Source: Chitinophagales bacterium
GTDB taxonomy: Bacteria > Bacteroidota > Bacteroidia > Chitinophagales > CAIODY01
NCBI GenBank assembly: GCA_947452995.1
Contig: CANGEV010000009.1
Span: forward strand, 27,597 to 91,596
DNA length: 64,000 nt
Direction of reading: 5' to 3'
In this document: positions 1 to 8,928 of the stretch, piece after piece
Layout of the letters: each line of letters starts with the position of its first letter
Numbering within the stretch: the stretch's first letter is position 1
Translations under genes and position numbers: made by a program
The notes under the pieces: model-generated
What the model was told of the DNA's origin: nothing
Databases searched by the model: none
The model's input: the letters and a program-made list of their open reading frames with translations, nothing else

Positions 1-79
1 GTCGCTCCAATGGGATGGTAAGCAGAGTAAACAAGCCTTCGAACAACTTAAAGCATGGCAACAGAAAAATTCAAAATAA
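1..79 (+). CDS. 3' end of an unidentified upstream gene (partial)
   Basis: Reading from base 2, an open frame of 25 codons ends with TAA at 77-79; its last residues are rich in Gln, Lys and Trp. It overlaps the start of the next gene by 25 bases. The beginning lies outside the window and the fragment is too short to place in a family. It could also be chance reading through the leader of the following gene; the overlap with an otherwise convincing start is the only hint that it is real. Confidence 0.35.
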   Translation, partial: SLQWDGKQSKQAFEQLKAWQQKNSK

Positions 80-489
80 GAAAAGAGGGGGACGGCTACC
101 AAATTTGGGATCCAGTGCGAAAGAAATGGGTGGCCTTAACACCTGAAGAAAAAGTACGTCAGTGGCTAATAGTCATTTTAAACGAAGCATGCCAAGTTCC
201 GCTTAGTTTGATGGCTGTTGAAAAAGGCTTAGTGGTGAATGATTTGCAAAAGCGCTTCGACCTAATGCTCTACAATCGGGATGGGAACCCCGTTTTGATT
301 GCGGAGTGTAAAGCGCCAGAGGTAGCCCTAACGGAGGCGGTATGTCAGCAAATTGCTGTTTATAATATTCAATTCAAAACACGCTATTTGTTAATCACAA
401 ACGGAGAAAAGCTGACCTTATTTGAATGGGAGTCGTCTTCTGAAAAATATGTCCCAATCCCCTTTACAGGGCAAAATCTGATGGATTAG
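55..489 (+). CDS. HsdR N-terminal-like (type I restriction R protein N-term) nuclease-fold protein
   Basis: Small protein of 144 residues resembling the stand-alone type I restriction enzyme R-subunit N-terminal family (HSDR_N_2 type). The conserved PD-(D/E)xK nuclease core is visible: Asp69 in KRFDLMLY, then Glu84-x-Lys86 in LIAECKAP, with a downstream Gln in VCQQIAVYN. The helicase and translocase parts of a real HsdR are absent and no hsdM or hsdS lies nearby, so this is not a working restriction enzyme. Orphan copies like this are common in Bacteroidota genomes and their role is not known to me. The ATG at 55 overlaps the end of the upstream frame. The family call is fairly sure; the biological role is open. 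Confidence 0.8.
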   Translation: MATEKFKIRKEGDGYQIWDPVRKKWVALTPEEKVRQWLIVILNEACQVPLSLMAVEKGLVVNDLQKRFDLMLYNRDGNPVLIAECKAPEVALTEAVCQQIAVYNIQFKTRYLLITNGEKLTLFEWESSSEKYVPIPFTGQNLMD

Positions 490-526
490 CAGTGCTTTTT
501 AAGGCTTTCGCCGATTTGATGTTTTT

Positions 527-559
527 TTTGAAAAATAATCAATGATTTCCTTATTTTTA
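527..559 (+). promoter_or_regulatory. Putative Bacteroidota promoter of the PKD secreted protein
   Basis: TTTG at 527-530 and TATTTTTA at 552-559 are separated by 21 bases. This matches the Bacteroidota -33 (TTTG/TTG) and -7 (TAnnTTTG) pattern except for the last base of the -7 box. The predicted transcript starts near 566, giving a leader of about 35 bases. Inference from motif and spacing only. Confidence 0.45.
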
Positions 560-601
560 CGAGAGTAGAATTAACCTAAATTTATAATAAACAAACCTAC
601 A

Positions 602-2011
602 ATGAAAAAAGTAAAAGCTACCCTTCTTTTGTTGTTAGCAGTGTTTTCACTTGCTAACGCACAGAATGCTAACTTGGTTCGTCCAGCTGCAAAATTATCT
701 GCAAACGAAATCAAAGCATTCAAACAAGCTCGTTTCCAAAAAATCAACAACGCTAAACAAGGTACTAAGTCGACTCCAACTTCAACTTACTACATTGACT
801 ATTCTTCTTTAGCAGACAACTTCACTTCAAATACAGGAAGTTATGTTTGGGAATTCAAATCAAACCCAGCAGCCAATGATACTATGATGACTAAAATCGG
901 TATGTCTTTGTACTATTCTAGTCCTGCTTCAGGAACTCCAGACAGTATCATCGTTTTCGATGATTTCAATGATGTTCCAGGATCTACAAAGTATTTCCCT
1001 TATCCTTCTTCAATCACTATCGATTCATTGTTTTTCTTCAACACGCATGTTAACAATAGCGGTTTGAAAGATTCAATCGAATGGGATATCGTTGGTTTGA
1101 GCGGAACAGGTGTACCTCAATTGAACACAGTTAAAGCACGTGGTGGTATTTCTACTACAACAACTTTATCTCCTGGTGGTCACTGGTTAGGTACTGGCGC
1201 AACAGCATCTTTATCTTTCGGTCCTAACTATACATCAACCGTTCCAGTTGGTGTAACTGAATTATACTTCGCAGGTGCATCTACAGATACATTTTCTAAC
1301 TTAATTGCTTATGTAGATGACGGTTCTGGTGGAGCTGCGCAATATTCTTCATTGCCTTTCTCTTTCTATAACCTTTCTCCATTCATCAACAACTTGACTC
1401 GTAATACTGGTATCCAATATTCTGGTGGAACTCCAACTGAATTGGAAGACTGGGTAACTGTTGTCCAAGTAACTTTCACTGAGCCTTTAACAGCTAGCTT
1501 CACTTATTCTCCTGCTTCTCCAAAAGCTAAATCAGCTGTAACATTCACAGCTACATCTAACGATCCTACTGCTACTTACTCATGGGATTTCGGTGATGGT
1601 TCTGCTTTAGGTGCTGGTGCTAATCCTGCGCATACTTACCAAGCTGCTGGTTCTTATACAGTAACAATGACTGCAACTTCTGCAGCAGGAACTGTAAACG
1701 CTTCTAAAGTAGTTAACGTTGGTAACGCAACTGGTATCAATGGTATCAGCGGTCAATTCGCTACTGGTGCAATCTACCCTAACCCGGCTAAAGCTGGTCA
1801 AGAATTAGTATTGCCAATCGAATTATCTAACGTAAACAACGTTGCTACAATCAACGTGACTAACGCTTTAGGTCAAGTAGTTGCTGCTTACACTCAAACT
1901 GTAAACAACAAAGTAACTTTCTCTACTGCTAATTTGAACGAAGGTATCTACTTCTACTCTGTAATGATCGGAGGTCAAGAAGTTAAAGGTAAATTCAATA
2001 TCACTAAGTAA
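602..2011 (+). CDS. Secreted PKD-domain protein with T9SS type A sorting domain
   Basis: 469-residue exported protein. A signal peptide (about residues 1-20, cleaved after ANA) precedes a Ser/Thr/Asn-rich region with no recognised domain (about 45-295). A PKD domain follows (about 298-375) with the typical YSWDFGDGS and HTYQAAGSYTVTMT motifs. A type IX secretion C-terminal domain ends the protein (about 390-469, starting IYPNPAKAG and ending in a KGKFNI strand). It is therefore likely moved across the outer membrane and anchored on the cell surface or released. Codon choice is unusually uniform (GGT, AAC, TTC, CGT and GCT preferred) compared with the other secreted proteins in the window, and a promoter and strong terminator frame it as a single-gene unit. 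This suggests an abundant protein. The actual role is unknown. Confidence 0.85.
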   Translation: MKKVKATLLLLLAVFSLANAQNANLVRPAAKLSANEIKAFKQARFQKINNAKQGTKSTPTSTYYIDYSSLADNFTSNTGSYVWEFKSNPAANDTMMTKIGMSLYYSSPASGTPDSIIVFDDFNDVPGSTKYFPYPSSITIDSLFFFNTHVNNSGLKDSIEWDIVGLSGTGVPQLNTVKARGGISTTTTLSPGGHWLGTGATASLSFGPNYTSTVPVGVTELYFAGASTDTFSNLIAYVDDGSGGAAQYSSLPFSFYNLSPFINNLTRNTGIQYSGGTPTELEDWVTVVQVTFTEPLTASFTYSPASPKAKSAVTFTATSNDPTATYSWDFGDGSALGAGANPAHTYQAAGSYTVTMTATSAAGTVNASKVVNVGNATGINGISGQFATGAIYPNPAKAGQELVLPIELSNVNNVATINVTNALGQVVAAYTQTVNNKVTFSTANLNEGIYFYSVMIGGQEVKGKFNITK

Positions 2012-2030
2012 TTAGCGATATTTACCAATA

Positions 2031-2060
2031 AAAAAGCTCCTTCATTTGAAGGAGCTTTTT
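2031..2060. terminator. Bidirectional intrinsic terminator
   Basis: Near-perfect inverted repeat: AAAAAGCTCCTTC at 2031-2043 pairs with GAAGGAGCTTTTT at 2048-2060 around an ATTT loop, with runs of A and T on the two outer flanks. It lies between the convergent PKD protein gene and the flavin reductase gene and can stop transcripts from both sides. Confidence 0.9.
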
Positions 2061-2074
2061 TATTTTAAGGAAGA

Positions 2075-2566
2075 TTATAAAATATACTGGTTGGCCATAA
2101 GATATTGGTTCGTTAATACTGCCTCTTCGCTGAAGCTTCGCGACTTGAGAACATCAAATACACATAGAACATGGTCGCCAACGTCGTTTGAATGAATTAA
2201 CTTCAGCTGTATAAAAGCATTAATTGATCCTAACAATTCAACATCATCATAACGTTGCAACATACTTTTCTTTCGCAAGCGTTCGTACTTATTAACCTTC
2301 ATTCCCGACTGTTTACCTAATAATTTAACGAGTGGCGCATGCACTTCATTCAATACTTGTAAGTAAGCCAAATCGTTTCCCCGCAAATTTTCGAGCGTCT
2401 TTGTGTTCTTATACACCGCTATTGCAAAACGTTTTGGTTGCATACTAACACCTGTCACATAGGTACAGATATTCATATTGACTATGGCCTCACTATTGAA
2501 GGTAGCCAGACTGAAAACAGTTTGCACGGGGATATTCCAAGCTTTGCGCATGACAACTAAACACAT
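2075..2566 (-). CDS. Flavin reductase-like (FMN-binding split-barrel) protein
   Basis: 163 residues with the fold signature of the flavin reductase-like family: an N-terminal PVQTVFSLATFN strand, the YVTGVSMQPKRFAIAVYKNTKT segment typical of the FMN-binding site, then a VLNEVHAPLVKLLGKQSG segment. Such proteins bind FMN and either reduce free flavin with NAD(P)H or act as small oxidoreductases; the substrate cannot be read from sequence. It is 37 bases downstream of the DUF4249 lipoprotein on the same strand and may be co-transcribed with the TonB receptor pair. The ATG at 2566 was kept; an ATG at 2551 is an alternative that would remove five residues. Confidence 0.8.
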   Translation of the reverse strand: MCLVVMRKAWNIPVQTVFSLATFNSEAIVNMNICTYVTGVSMQPKRFAIAVYKNTKTLENLRGNDLAYLQVLNEVHAPLVKLLGKQSGMKVNKYERLRKKSMLQRYDDVELLGSINAFIQLKLIHSNDVGDHVLCVFDVLKSRSFSEEAVLTNQYLMANQYIL

Positions 2567-2603
2567 GCCAAGGACAAAATGTTCAGCAAATGGATAGCTT
2601 AAA

Positions 2604-3545
2604 TTACTTCTTTTGAATATAAAAACGTTGCGGATTCATGGCTCCAAGAACACCTAAACCGCCTTGCACATTGCTATAAATTTGTGTTGGTTCGGCAGAA
2701 AAAGGATTTGGATTAGAAGCGCCATCTATGCTTTTAACATATTTGTATAAGGGGGCTGACACTGAATAAACGGTTAAGATATAGGTGCCGTTCGGTAAGC
2801 CTGCACTACCGCCATTTGGAGGAGGTGGAGGTCCACCATGTCCACCACCATTACCCTTTTCCGTATTGAATGACAGCACGTATTGCCCAGAGGTTCCATT
2901 AAACAAATTATCACTGATATACGTTGGAAGGCTATGAAGCTTACGATTATTATGACGACTGAAGGAGAAGATTGGGCTCTTTGCATTATCCAATAACTCA
3001 GCATTATCCGTATATAAGGTTAAGGAGGATGAATAACCAAATGAATCGATGGCTAATAAATCAAACGCATAATAGTTGGATGTATCCGGATCATTAATCT
3101 GAATTGTAATCTCTTCGGCCAAGGTATCGACGCTAATCATTTGAACAGGAACCGTTGAAGGCAGTCCTGCATTTACCTTCACGCTAGTTGCAATGGAGCT
3201 TTCACTCACAAGAAATTCATATAAATGTCCAAACGCGGGCTTTTCATTCACAGAATAATATCCAGCACCGTCATTCGTACAATTTGCATAAAAAGCGCCA
3301 TCTTTCCAAAGTTCAACTGATGCATTGTTCAATACAGAAGGTGTCGCAGTATAATCAAAAGCGGATACACTTTTACTGACATTTATTTTAATGATAGAAT
3401 CAGGCTGAAGTGCTCCATTTACCACTAACATAGGCTGCGTGTATTTATCATCAACCTTTAAGGAAACATCCTTCGTACAGGCGACTAAAGCAGATATGCA
3501 AAATCCTACCATTACAAGACGATTAAAAAAAGTATTGCGAAGCAT
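2604..3545 (-). CDS. DUF4249 family outer-membrane-associated lipoprotein
   Basis: 313 residues. The N-terminus is a lipoprotein signal with lipobox LVAC (Cys23), so the mature protein is lipid-anchored. The TQPMLVVNGALQPDS segment and the following beta-rich domain match DUF4249, a Bacteroidota family encoded next to TonB-dependent receptors and thought to work like a surface partner of the receptor. Here the receptor lies immediately upstream with 5 bases between the genes, in line with one transcript. A Gly/Pro-rich loop (about residues 231-248) is a low-complexity linker. The ligand is unknown. Confidence 0.85.
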   Translation of the reverse strand: MLRNTFFNRLVMVGFCISALVACTKDVSLKVDDKYTQPMLVVNGALQPDSIIKINVSKSVSAFDYTATPSVLNNASVELWKDGAFYANCTNDGAGYYSVNEKPAFGHLYEFLVSESSIATSVKVNAGLPSTVPVQMISVDTLAEEITIQINDPDTSNYYAFDLLAIDSFGYSSSLTLYTDNAELLDNAKSPIFSFSRHNNRKLHSLPTYISDNLFNGTSGQYVLSFNTEKGNGGGHGGPPPPPNGGSAGLPNGTYILTVYSVSAPLYKYVKSIDGASNPNPFSAEPTQIYSNVQGGLGVLGAMNPQRFYIQKK

Positions 3546-3550
3546 AATTA

Positions 3551-5932
3551 TTAAAATTTAAAGTTGACACCAAATGCTGGAATAATGGGAAATAGAACTA
3601 CCTTTTTTAATTGATTCGCACCAGTGGTCGTATTCTGGCCCATATAAATAAAGAAAGCATTCAAGCGATTGTACGCGTTGTAAACAGACACATTATAAAC
3701 CAATTCTCCCCAGCGTTTTGTTTTGTGATAATTCATGCCGACATCTAATCGATGATAGGCTGGCATACGAAAATTATTTACTTGTTGAAATGATTCAATT
3801 GTGGTCAAACCGCTTGTTTGACGACTATAGGCTGGCATATTCGGAAAACCACTTTGAAGTGTTAAATAATTCTCTGTGGGTAATGAAAGCGCTGTTCCTG
3901 AAGAGAAAACCCATGTGGCACTACAGTCGAGATTCTTCTTAATCGAATAGCTCGCGACCACCGCTATATTATGACGTTGATCGTATTTATAGGGATATTG
4001 AACCCCATTATTTTTTTCTGCGAATTGACGAAAGCTCCAGCTAAGCGTGTATCCTACCCACCCAGTAAGCTTTCCATATTTCTTTTGAACCAATAACTCT
4101 GTTCCATAACTATGTCCTTTACCTGCAGTCACTAAACTTTGCCAATCGGCGCTTGTGGCAAAAAAGCTTGCTCCATTTTGATATTCAACCACATTAAACA
4201 TTTGCTTATAATAGGCTTCCACGGAACATTCATATTGCGCATTTGGAGAATAAAAATATCCGGCTGCATATTGCGTACTTTGCTGTGGCTTCACCAATGC
4301 CGTAGCCGGTACCCAAAGATCTGTTGGCAGTCCAATTCCGTTGTTCGAAAGCAAATGCATATACTGTGTCATTTGCGAATAAGAGGCTTTAATACTCGAC
4401 TTATCATTCAAAAGATAACGAACAGAAATACGAGGCTGTAAGCTTTTATAGAAAGTATTTTTAACATCAAAACCAGAAGCATGTGCTCCGATATTGGCAC
4501 GCAATCGAGCTCCGATTTCCCAATCATCCTCTGCATACACATATCCCTCATGCGCGTAAATACTCGAACTACCGAAAGAAGTATCCGCTACAACAGATCC
4601 ATTCGTACTATTTTGCATCGCATTGGTTCCTGGTGTATACGTGTGATAAACATAATTGGCTCCCCACTTTATGTGATGATTTGCATTCGGAGAATAATCA
4701 AAATCGGTTTTCAATCCATTATCCTTGATACCGGATGAATAATCAAAACTAAAAACATTTGTATTAGAACTCGTCGTATTCGTATTTGTAGCTCCGACAG
4801 AAAACTTATATTGACTAAATGTAGCAGTAGTATTTACGAACATTTTAGCACCTAAGACATGATTCCAACGTAATGCTGTAGTGATATTACCCCAATGCAA
4901 ATACGCAGATGTAGTACTAGAATTAGTGTTGAACGCATCATTCGTACTTAAACCAAATTTATCCTTTCCCATATAAGCACTCACATACAAACGATCCTTC
5001 TTACTGAACGTATGATTAACCTTTGCATTTAAATCGTAAAAATAATAGCCTAAGGAAGATTGACCACTGGTCATCAAATAACTAATCGGACGCATAAACA
5101 GATCAAAGTAGGTACGACGTGCAGAAATTAAGAAGCTAGTCTTTTCGTTGATAATTGGTCCTTCAATTGTGGCATGAGAAGAGATTAAGCCAATTCCAGC
5201 ATCTACATGCAATTTCTTCTTATTTCCCTCCTTCATTTGAATATCAATTACAGAGGATAATCGCCCACCATAACGCGCAGGAAAGCCTCCTTTAATCAAT
5301 TGCACGTTATTAATAGCGTCTCCGTTAAAAACACTAAAAAAACCAAACAGGTGATTTACGTTATATACAGGTACACCATCCAACAAAACCAAGTTTTGAT
5401 CCGGACTCCCACCACGTACATAAATACCGCTATTGCCTTCTGAGCCGCGACTAACACCTGGTAATAATTGAAGCACCTTTAGCACGTCCGTTTCACCGAG
5501 CAGCGCAGGAACCTTTTTTATAAGTTCCATCGGAACAGTTATAGCACTCATTTGCGACTGCATATGTGCCGAAGCCTTGTTAGCGTTTATTTGCAATTCT
5601 GAGAGCTGCAGGGAATGAGATAAATTTATCTCTTCGGTATGGGCCCCAGCCCCTTCGATTACCTTATAAATCGGACGATAGCCAACATAGGAAACCATTA
5701 CACTCATCTTATCCCCTTTCACAGTCAAGGAGAAATAGCCATAGTTATTAGTTGTAGTTCCTTCCTTTGAAATATTGTCATATACAACCACTCCAATCAA
5801 GCGCTCGCCAGAAGCACTATCACTCACAAATCCATTAAAAGTTATAGTATTAGAGAGCGTTTGCGCAGGTAAGAGCCTTGCACCCAAAATAATAAGGAGA
5901 AAAATCGAGAGAAACTTTAAAAAACGATGCAT
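3551..5932 (-). CDS. TonB-dependent receptor with carboxypeptidase-like regulatory domain
   Basis: 793-residue outer membrane receptor. Order: signal peptide (1-23), a carboxypeptidase D regulatory-like beta-sandwich (about 30-110, GFVSDSASGERLIGV then TTTNNYGYFSLTV), plug domain (about 125-235, with VPALLGETDVLKVLQLLPGV and YVRGGSPDQNLVLLDGVPVYN), then the 22-strand barrel ending in an aromatic residue (FKF). It imports a bulky ligand across the outer membrane using TonB/ExbBD energy; genes for those are not in the window. It forms a two- or three-gene unit with the DUF4249 lipoprotein and perhaps the flavin reductase. This is not a SusC: its partner is DUF4249, not SusD. The substrate is unknown. 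Confidence 0.9.
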   Translation of the reverse strand: MHRFLKFLSIFLLIILGARLLPAQTLSNTITFNGFVSDSASGERLIGVVVYDNISKEGTTTNNYGYFSLTVKGDKMSVMVSYVGYRPIYKVIEGAGAHTEEINLSHSLQLSELQINANKASAHMQSQMSAITVPMELIKKVPALLGETDVLKVLQLLPGVSRGSEGNSGIYVRGGSPDQNLVLLDGVPVYNVNHLFGFFSVFNGDAINNVQLIKGGFPARYGGRLSSVIDIQMKEGNKKKLHVDAGIGLISSHATIEGPIINEKTSFLISARRTYFDLFMRPISYLMTSGQSSLGYYFYDLNAKVNHTFSKKDRLYVSAYMGKDKFGLSTNDAFNTNSSTTSAYLHWGNITTALRWNHVLGAKMFVNTTATFSQYKFSVGATNTNTTSSNTNVFSFDYSSGIKDNGLKTDFDYSPNANHHIKWGANYVYHTYTPGTNAMQNSTNGSVVADTSFGSSSIYAHEGYVYAEDDWEIGARLRANIGAHASGFDVKNTFYKSLQPRISVRYLLNDKSSIKASYSQMTQYMHLLSNNGIGLPTDLWVPATALVKPQQSTQYAAGYFYSPNAQYECSVEAYYKQMFNVVEYQNGASFFATSADWQSLVTAGKGHSYGTELLVQKKYGKLTGWVGYTLSWSFRQFAEKNNGVQYPYKYDQRHNIAVVASYSIKKNLDCSATWVFSSGTALSLPTENYLTLQSGFPNMPAYSRQTSGLTTIESFQQVNNFRMPAYHRLDVGMNYHKTKRWGELVYNVSVYNAYNRLNAFFIYMGQNTTTGANQLKKVVLFPIIPAFGVNFKF

Positions 5933-6098
5933 AAGCTTGTATAATTCCTATTGCTATTAGACGCTAGCAATGAATAACTCCTTCGCAATTCTAATTTTTA
6001 AAATCTTTAATAATGAAAAATTAGACTATTGAAATTGATAATAATTAAATTGATAATGCACAAACACGGCAAATCAAGTAATAATACCGCTAAACTCT

Positions 6099-6779
6099 TT
6101 ATAAGATATGCTTTAAGGCCTCACGCTTCGCTAAATTACTCATACTAGTATGGGTCCGTACAAAAGCGTGTACATAATCCGGATCTGTCTTTGCATGTTG
6201 TCTAAGTGACCATCCAATCGCCTTTTGCAAGAAGAATTCTTTTTGATGAATGATATTTAAAATAGAAGCTTCCAAAATTTCGAGTTTAATATCGCTCCGA
6301 TAAGTAAGCTGGTGTATTATCGCAGTTCTATTCAACCACATATCTTTGGAACGCATATATCCATTTACGCGTGCACGATAATTTTTATAATCTTTCTTGA
6401 TATAAGCACCTAACATTTTAGAGGCTAGTAAATCCACTGTATCCCACCAAGATTTGGTGGTTATCAGTTCTTCAAACAGGTCGAGTGTATCATCATTCCA
6501 CTTCCGTTTATTTGCGTAAAGCATATCCATGGCAAGATATTGCATCTCACGCTCCGGAAGAGCCCAAAGCTGACGGGTAATACTATGCACTTCTTCGATT
6601 GTAAAACCCTTTGTTTCTACAATAAAAGATTTCTGCAACTCAGCTCTCACAGGCTTTTGCAAGCCATAATACGGAAAAAGATTTTTCATATATGCAGCCA
6701 TTCGTGCTGCTTGATAGTCGTTACGATTACTATCAAACAAGGACTGGATTTGTATTACAGCTGCGTGATTTTTTTTCAT
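6099..6779 (-). CDS. AlkD-like DNA alkylation repair protein
   Basis: 226 residues made of HEAT-like helical repeats, the usual size of AlkD. AlkD glycosylases excise positively charged alkylated bases such as N3-methyladenine and N7-methylguanine. The family's active-site pattern is present: TKSWWDTVDLLAS (Trp and Asp that contact the lesion) and FFLQKAIGWSLRQHAK (second Trp and Arg). ATG at 6779 begins MKKNHAAVIQI. It is a single gene: an inverted repeat lies behind the upstream hydrolase gene, and about 165 AT-rich bases without an obvious feature separate it from the TonB receptor gene. Confidence 0.88.
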   Translation of the reverse strand: MKKNHAAVIQIQSLFDSNRNDYQAARMAAYMKNLFPYYGLQKPVRAELQKSFIVETKGFTIEEVHSITRQLWALPEREMQYLAMDMLYANKRKWNDDTLDLFEELITTKSWWDTVDLLASKMLGAYIKKDYKNYRARVNGYMRSKDMWLNRTAIIHQLTYRSDIKLEILEASILNIIHQKEFFLQKAIGWSLRQHAKTDPDYVHAFVRTHTSMSNLAKREALKHIL

Positions 6780-6850
6780 GTATGAAAAGCTTTAGATACT
6801 AAAGTACGAAAGTGAAGCGTTATATCATTTTGAAATTTGCTTTGCAAACT

Positions 6851-6878
6851 AAAATGCAGGAATTAATTCCTGCATTTT
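6851..6878. terminator. Palindromic terminator-like hairpin
   Basis: Perfect 28-base palindrome, AAAATGCAGGAATT followed by its reverse complement. On the minus strand it follows the alpha/beta hydrolase gene and ends in TTTT, so it probably terminates that transcript before the AlkD gene. Confidence 0.6.
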
Positions 6879-6921
6879 AAGTAGCCACAGACAATAATTT
6901 TGATTATTCATGCGCCAAAAT

Positions 6922-8340
6922 CTATCTTGTACAAATCATCGTCATCCAATTCAATATTTCAGTGATTGCGCCAACATTCATCGTTTCCTCAATCTTCGCA
7001 TATTCTTTCGGAGCACCGGTTTTGCATTCTTGAAAAAGATGATTTAAACCTTCCAATTCCATTACGGCATTTCTTGCATCGCCATTCTTTAAAATCTTTT
7101 GCATAATCGCCAAATTCTCGGCACTCGGTACTTGCTGATCCAAACTGCCGTTAAGCGCTAGCACAGGCACTTTAACGCGCTGTAAATAATCAGCAGGATT
7201 GATTTTTAGAAAAGTCGACATCCACGGTTCTGTCCATAGACGCATTTCTAAATAAGCCCATAACACTCTATTTCCAGGACCATTTTTCGCAGAAGAGATT
7301 TCTGCATAATGAAGATAGAAATAATGAAACAGCTGACGACGTAATTTCAGTTTGGAACGAGTGTGCGCGATTAGTTGAAATGCATCCGCATAGATTTTTG
7401 TATCCTTCGCTAGCGTATCATTCCACTCCCCTGAGGCTCTTGCCACGCGCTCCATTTGCAAAGGCAATAATTCTGCGCCGGGCATGGCAGGACCAGCCAT
7501 CAAAATACAGAAGGCAATTCGCGGATCTTCTACGGCCACCATTGGGGCAATTAGTCCGCCTTCACTATGACCAATTAAACCAATACGATTTGTATCAATG
7601 CCAGGAGTACTGCGTAAAAATTGTACTGCACTGCGCACGTCCTTTACGAAGTCGTAGGTGGTGGCGCCATTAAAGTTACCTGTCGAAGCGGCGGTACCGC
7701 GATCATCATAACGTAATGCCGCGATGCCAAAGCGCGTGAGATAATCGGCTAGCACGGCAAAAGGTTGATGTCCTAACAGGCTTTCATTACGATCTTGCGG
7801 ACCGCTACCGCTAATGAGTACGACCGCAGGCACAGGATAAGTGCTCGTATTGGACGGCATGGTAAGCGTTCCTGCTAAGGTAACGGAAGGCTCCATGCTT
7901 TTGAAATGCACTTCTTGCGTTGGATAGTCGAATGGCGGTTTTGGTGTCTGCAGATGCAATAGGGGCGCAACAGAAGATTCAGTTCCTGCGCGGTGTAAAA
8001 CCAACGCTTTTTTGAGGATGGATTGTTTGAAGGTACCGACAATACTGTCACTTTTTAAGGTGCCTTTATAGGAGATTTTCGCCTTTAGAATTTGAACTTT
8101 TAGCGTATTCTGTTCAAAGCTTACCTTGTCGACAGGTATACCGAAAGCCTCTTGTTCAGGGCTATCCATGGTAGCACGTAATTGCGAGGCGCTGTCTTTG
8201 ATATGAAATACTAAAGGCAAATTGATATTGCCAATTTGCAGCTGTCCTTTCCATTTGCCGGCGATCGACTGGGCAAAGAGAGGTGCATTTCTTTGAAATA
8301 AGGTGATTAGAATAAGTACGATTAAATATTTGCTCCGCAT
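6922..8340 (-). CDS. Secreted alpha/beta hydrolase (prolyl oligopeptidase/acyl hydrolase-like)
   Basis: 472 residues from the preferred ATG at 8340, which begins a clean signal peptide (MRSKYLIVLILITLF, cleaved after FAQ). An ATG at 8367 would add nine residues ahead of the signal and is less likely. Residues about 25-118 form a beta-rich accessory domain. The hydrolase domain (about 145-470) has the oxyanion region VVLISGSGPQDRNES, the nucleophile elbow GHSEGG (Ser259), an acid residue in LNGSLDQQVP and a catalytic His in LEGLNHLFQ. It is therefore likely an active periplasmic or outer-surface serine esterase or peptidase. The substrate cannot be told. The gene is transcribed alone. Confidence 0.85.
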   Translation of the reverse strand: MRSKYLIVLILITLFQRNAPLFAQSIAGKWKGQLQIGNINLPLVFHIKDSASQLRATMDSPEQEAFGIPVDKVSFEQNTLKVQILKAKISYKGTLKSDSIVGTFKQSILKKALVLHRAGTESSVAPLLHLQTPKPPFDYPTQEVHFKSMEPSVTLAGTLTMPSNTSTYPVPAVVLISGSGPQDRNESLLGHQPFAVLADYLTRFGIAALRYDDRGTAASTGNFNGATTYDFVKDVRSAVQFLRSTPGIDTNRIGLIGHSEGGLIAPMVAVEDPRIAFCILMAGPAMPGAELLPLQMERVARASGEWNDTLAKDTKIYADAFQLIAHTRSKLKLRRQLFHYFYLHYAEISSAKNGPGNRVLWAYLEMRLWTEPWMSTFLKINPADYLQRVKVPVLALNGSLDQQVPSAENLAIMQKILKNGDARNAVMELEGLNHLFQECKTGAPKEYAKIEETMNVGAITEILNWMTMICTR

Positions 8341-8382
8341 AGTAATTAGATAAGTGTCTAAATACAAAATTAATAAAATTGT

Positions 8383-8390
8383 TAACTTTG
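8383..8390 (+). promoter_or_regulatory. -7 promoter box of the VOC protein gene
   Basis: TAACTTTG is a perfect TAnnTTTG box, 21 bases before the ATG at 8412. No good -33 TTTG is seen at the right distance. The box would lie inside the coding region if translation began at 8379, which supports the downstream start. Confidence 0.5.
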
Positions 8391-8411
8391 GAAAATACTA
8401 AAACTCAAAAA

Positions 8412-8837
8412 ATGGCTTACCCTTGTATTTGGTTAGAATCAGGCGCTAAAGAAGCTGCCGACTATTACATATCGATTTTCCCAAACAGCAAAATACTTTC
8501 TACAAACCCGATGGCGACTGTATTTGAGCTAAATGGACAACGCTATATGACTTTGAACGGGGCTACTGAAAATGCATTTAACGATTCTGTCTCTTTTGTT
8601 ATTACTTGCGAAACACAAGAAGAAATCGATCATTATTGGAATGCCTTCACCAAAGAAGGAAAGGAAAGCAAATGTGGTTGGTGTCGTGATAAACATGGCG
8701 TAGCATGGCAAGTACTTCCTGCACAACTAGGTAAATGGATGAGCAACCCAGAAACAGCTCCGAAAGCTATGTACGCCTTCATGCAAATGAAAAAATTTGA
8801 TATCGCAGCAATGGAAAAAGCGGTGAATGGCGCTTAA
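8412..8837 (+). CDS. VOC family (PhnB-like) protein
   Basis: 141 residues from ATG 8412 (MAYPCIWLESGAKEAADYY). The pattern fits the PhnB/3-demethylubiquinone methyltransferase-like branch of the vicinal oxygen chelate superfamily: FPNSKIL, a NGQRYMTLNG strand, FVITCETQEEIDHYWNA, then CGWCRDKHGVAWQVLP. Members often lack known substrates, and the name 3-demethylubiquinone methyltransferase given to relatives is not supported by activity data I know of. The longer reading from 8379 was rejected because a promoter box falls inside it. Confidence 0.8.
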   Translation: MAYPCIWLESGAKEAADYYISIFPNSKILSTNPMATVFELNGQRYMTLNGATENAFNDSVSFVITCETQEEIDHYWNAFTKEGKESKCGWCRDKHGVAWQVLPAQLGKWMSNPETAPKAMYAFMQMKKFDIAAMEKAVNGA

Positions 8838-8928
8838 TTCAAAGCTTTATTCATTTTAAGCATCATTCATTTATAAGACTGTTTTCTCAATCGCATTTTC
8901 CTTATCTTTAAAGCAAGAATACAGCAAA

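Noticed and set aside
55..489. Type I restriction-modification system
   Set aside because: Only an HsdR N-terminal-like domain is present; no helicase part, hsdM or hsdS is found.
2075..5932. SusC/SusD polysaccharide utilisation locus
   Set aside because: The partner is a DUF4249 lipoprotein, not SusD; no glycoside hydrolases or regulators of that type are adjacent.
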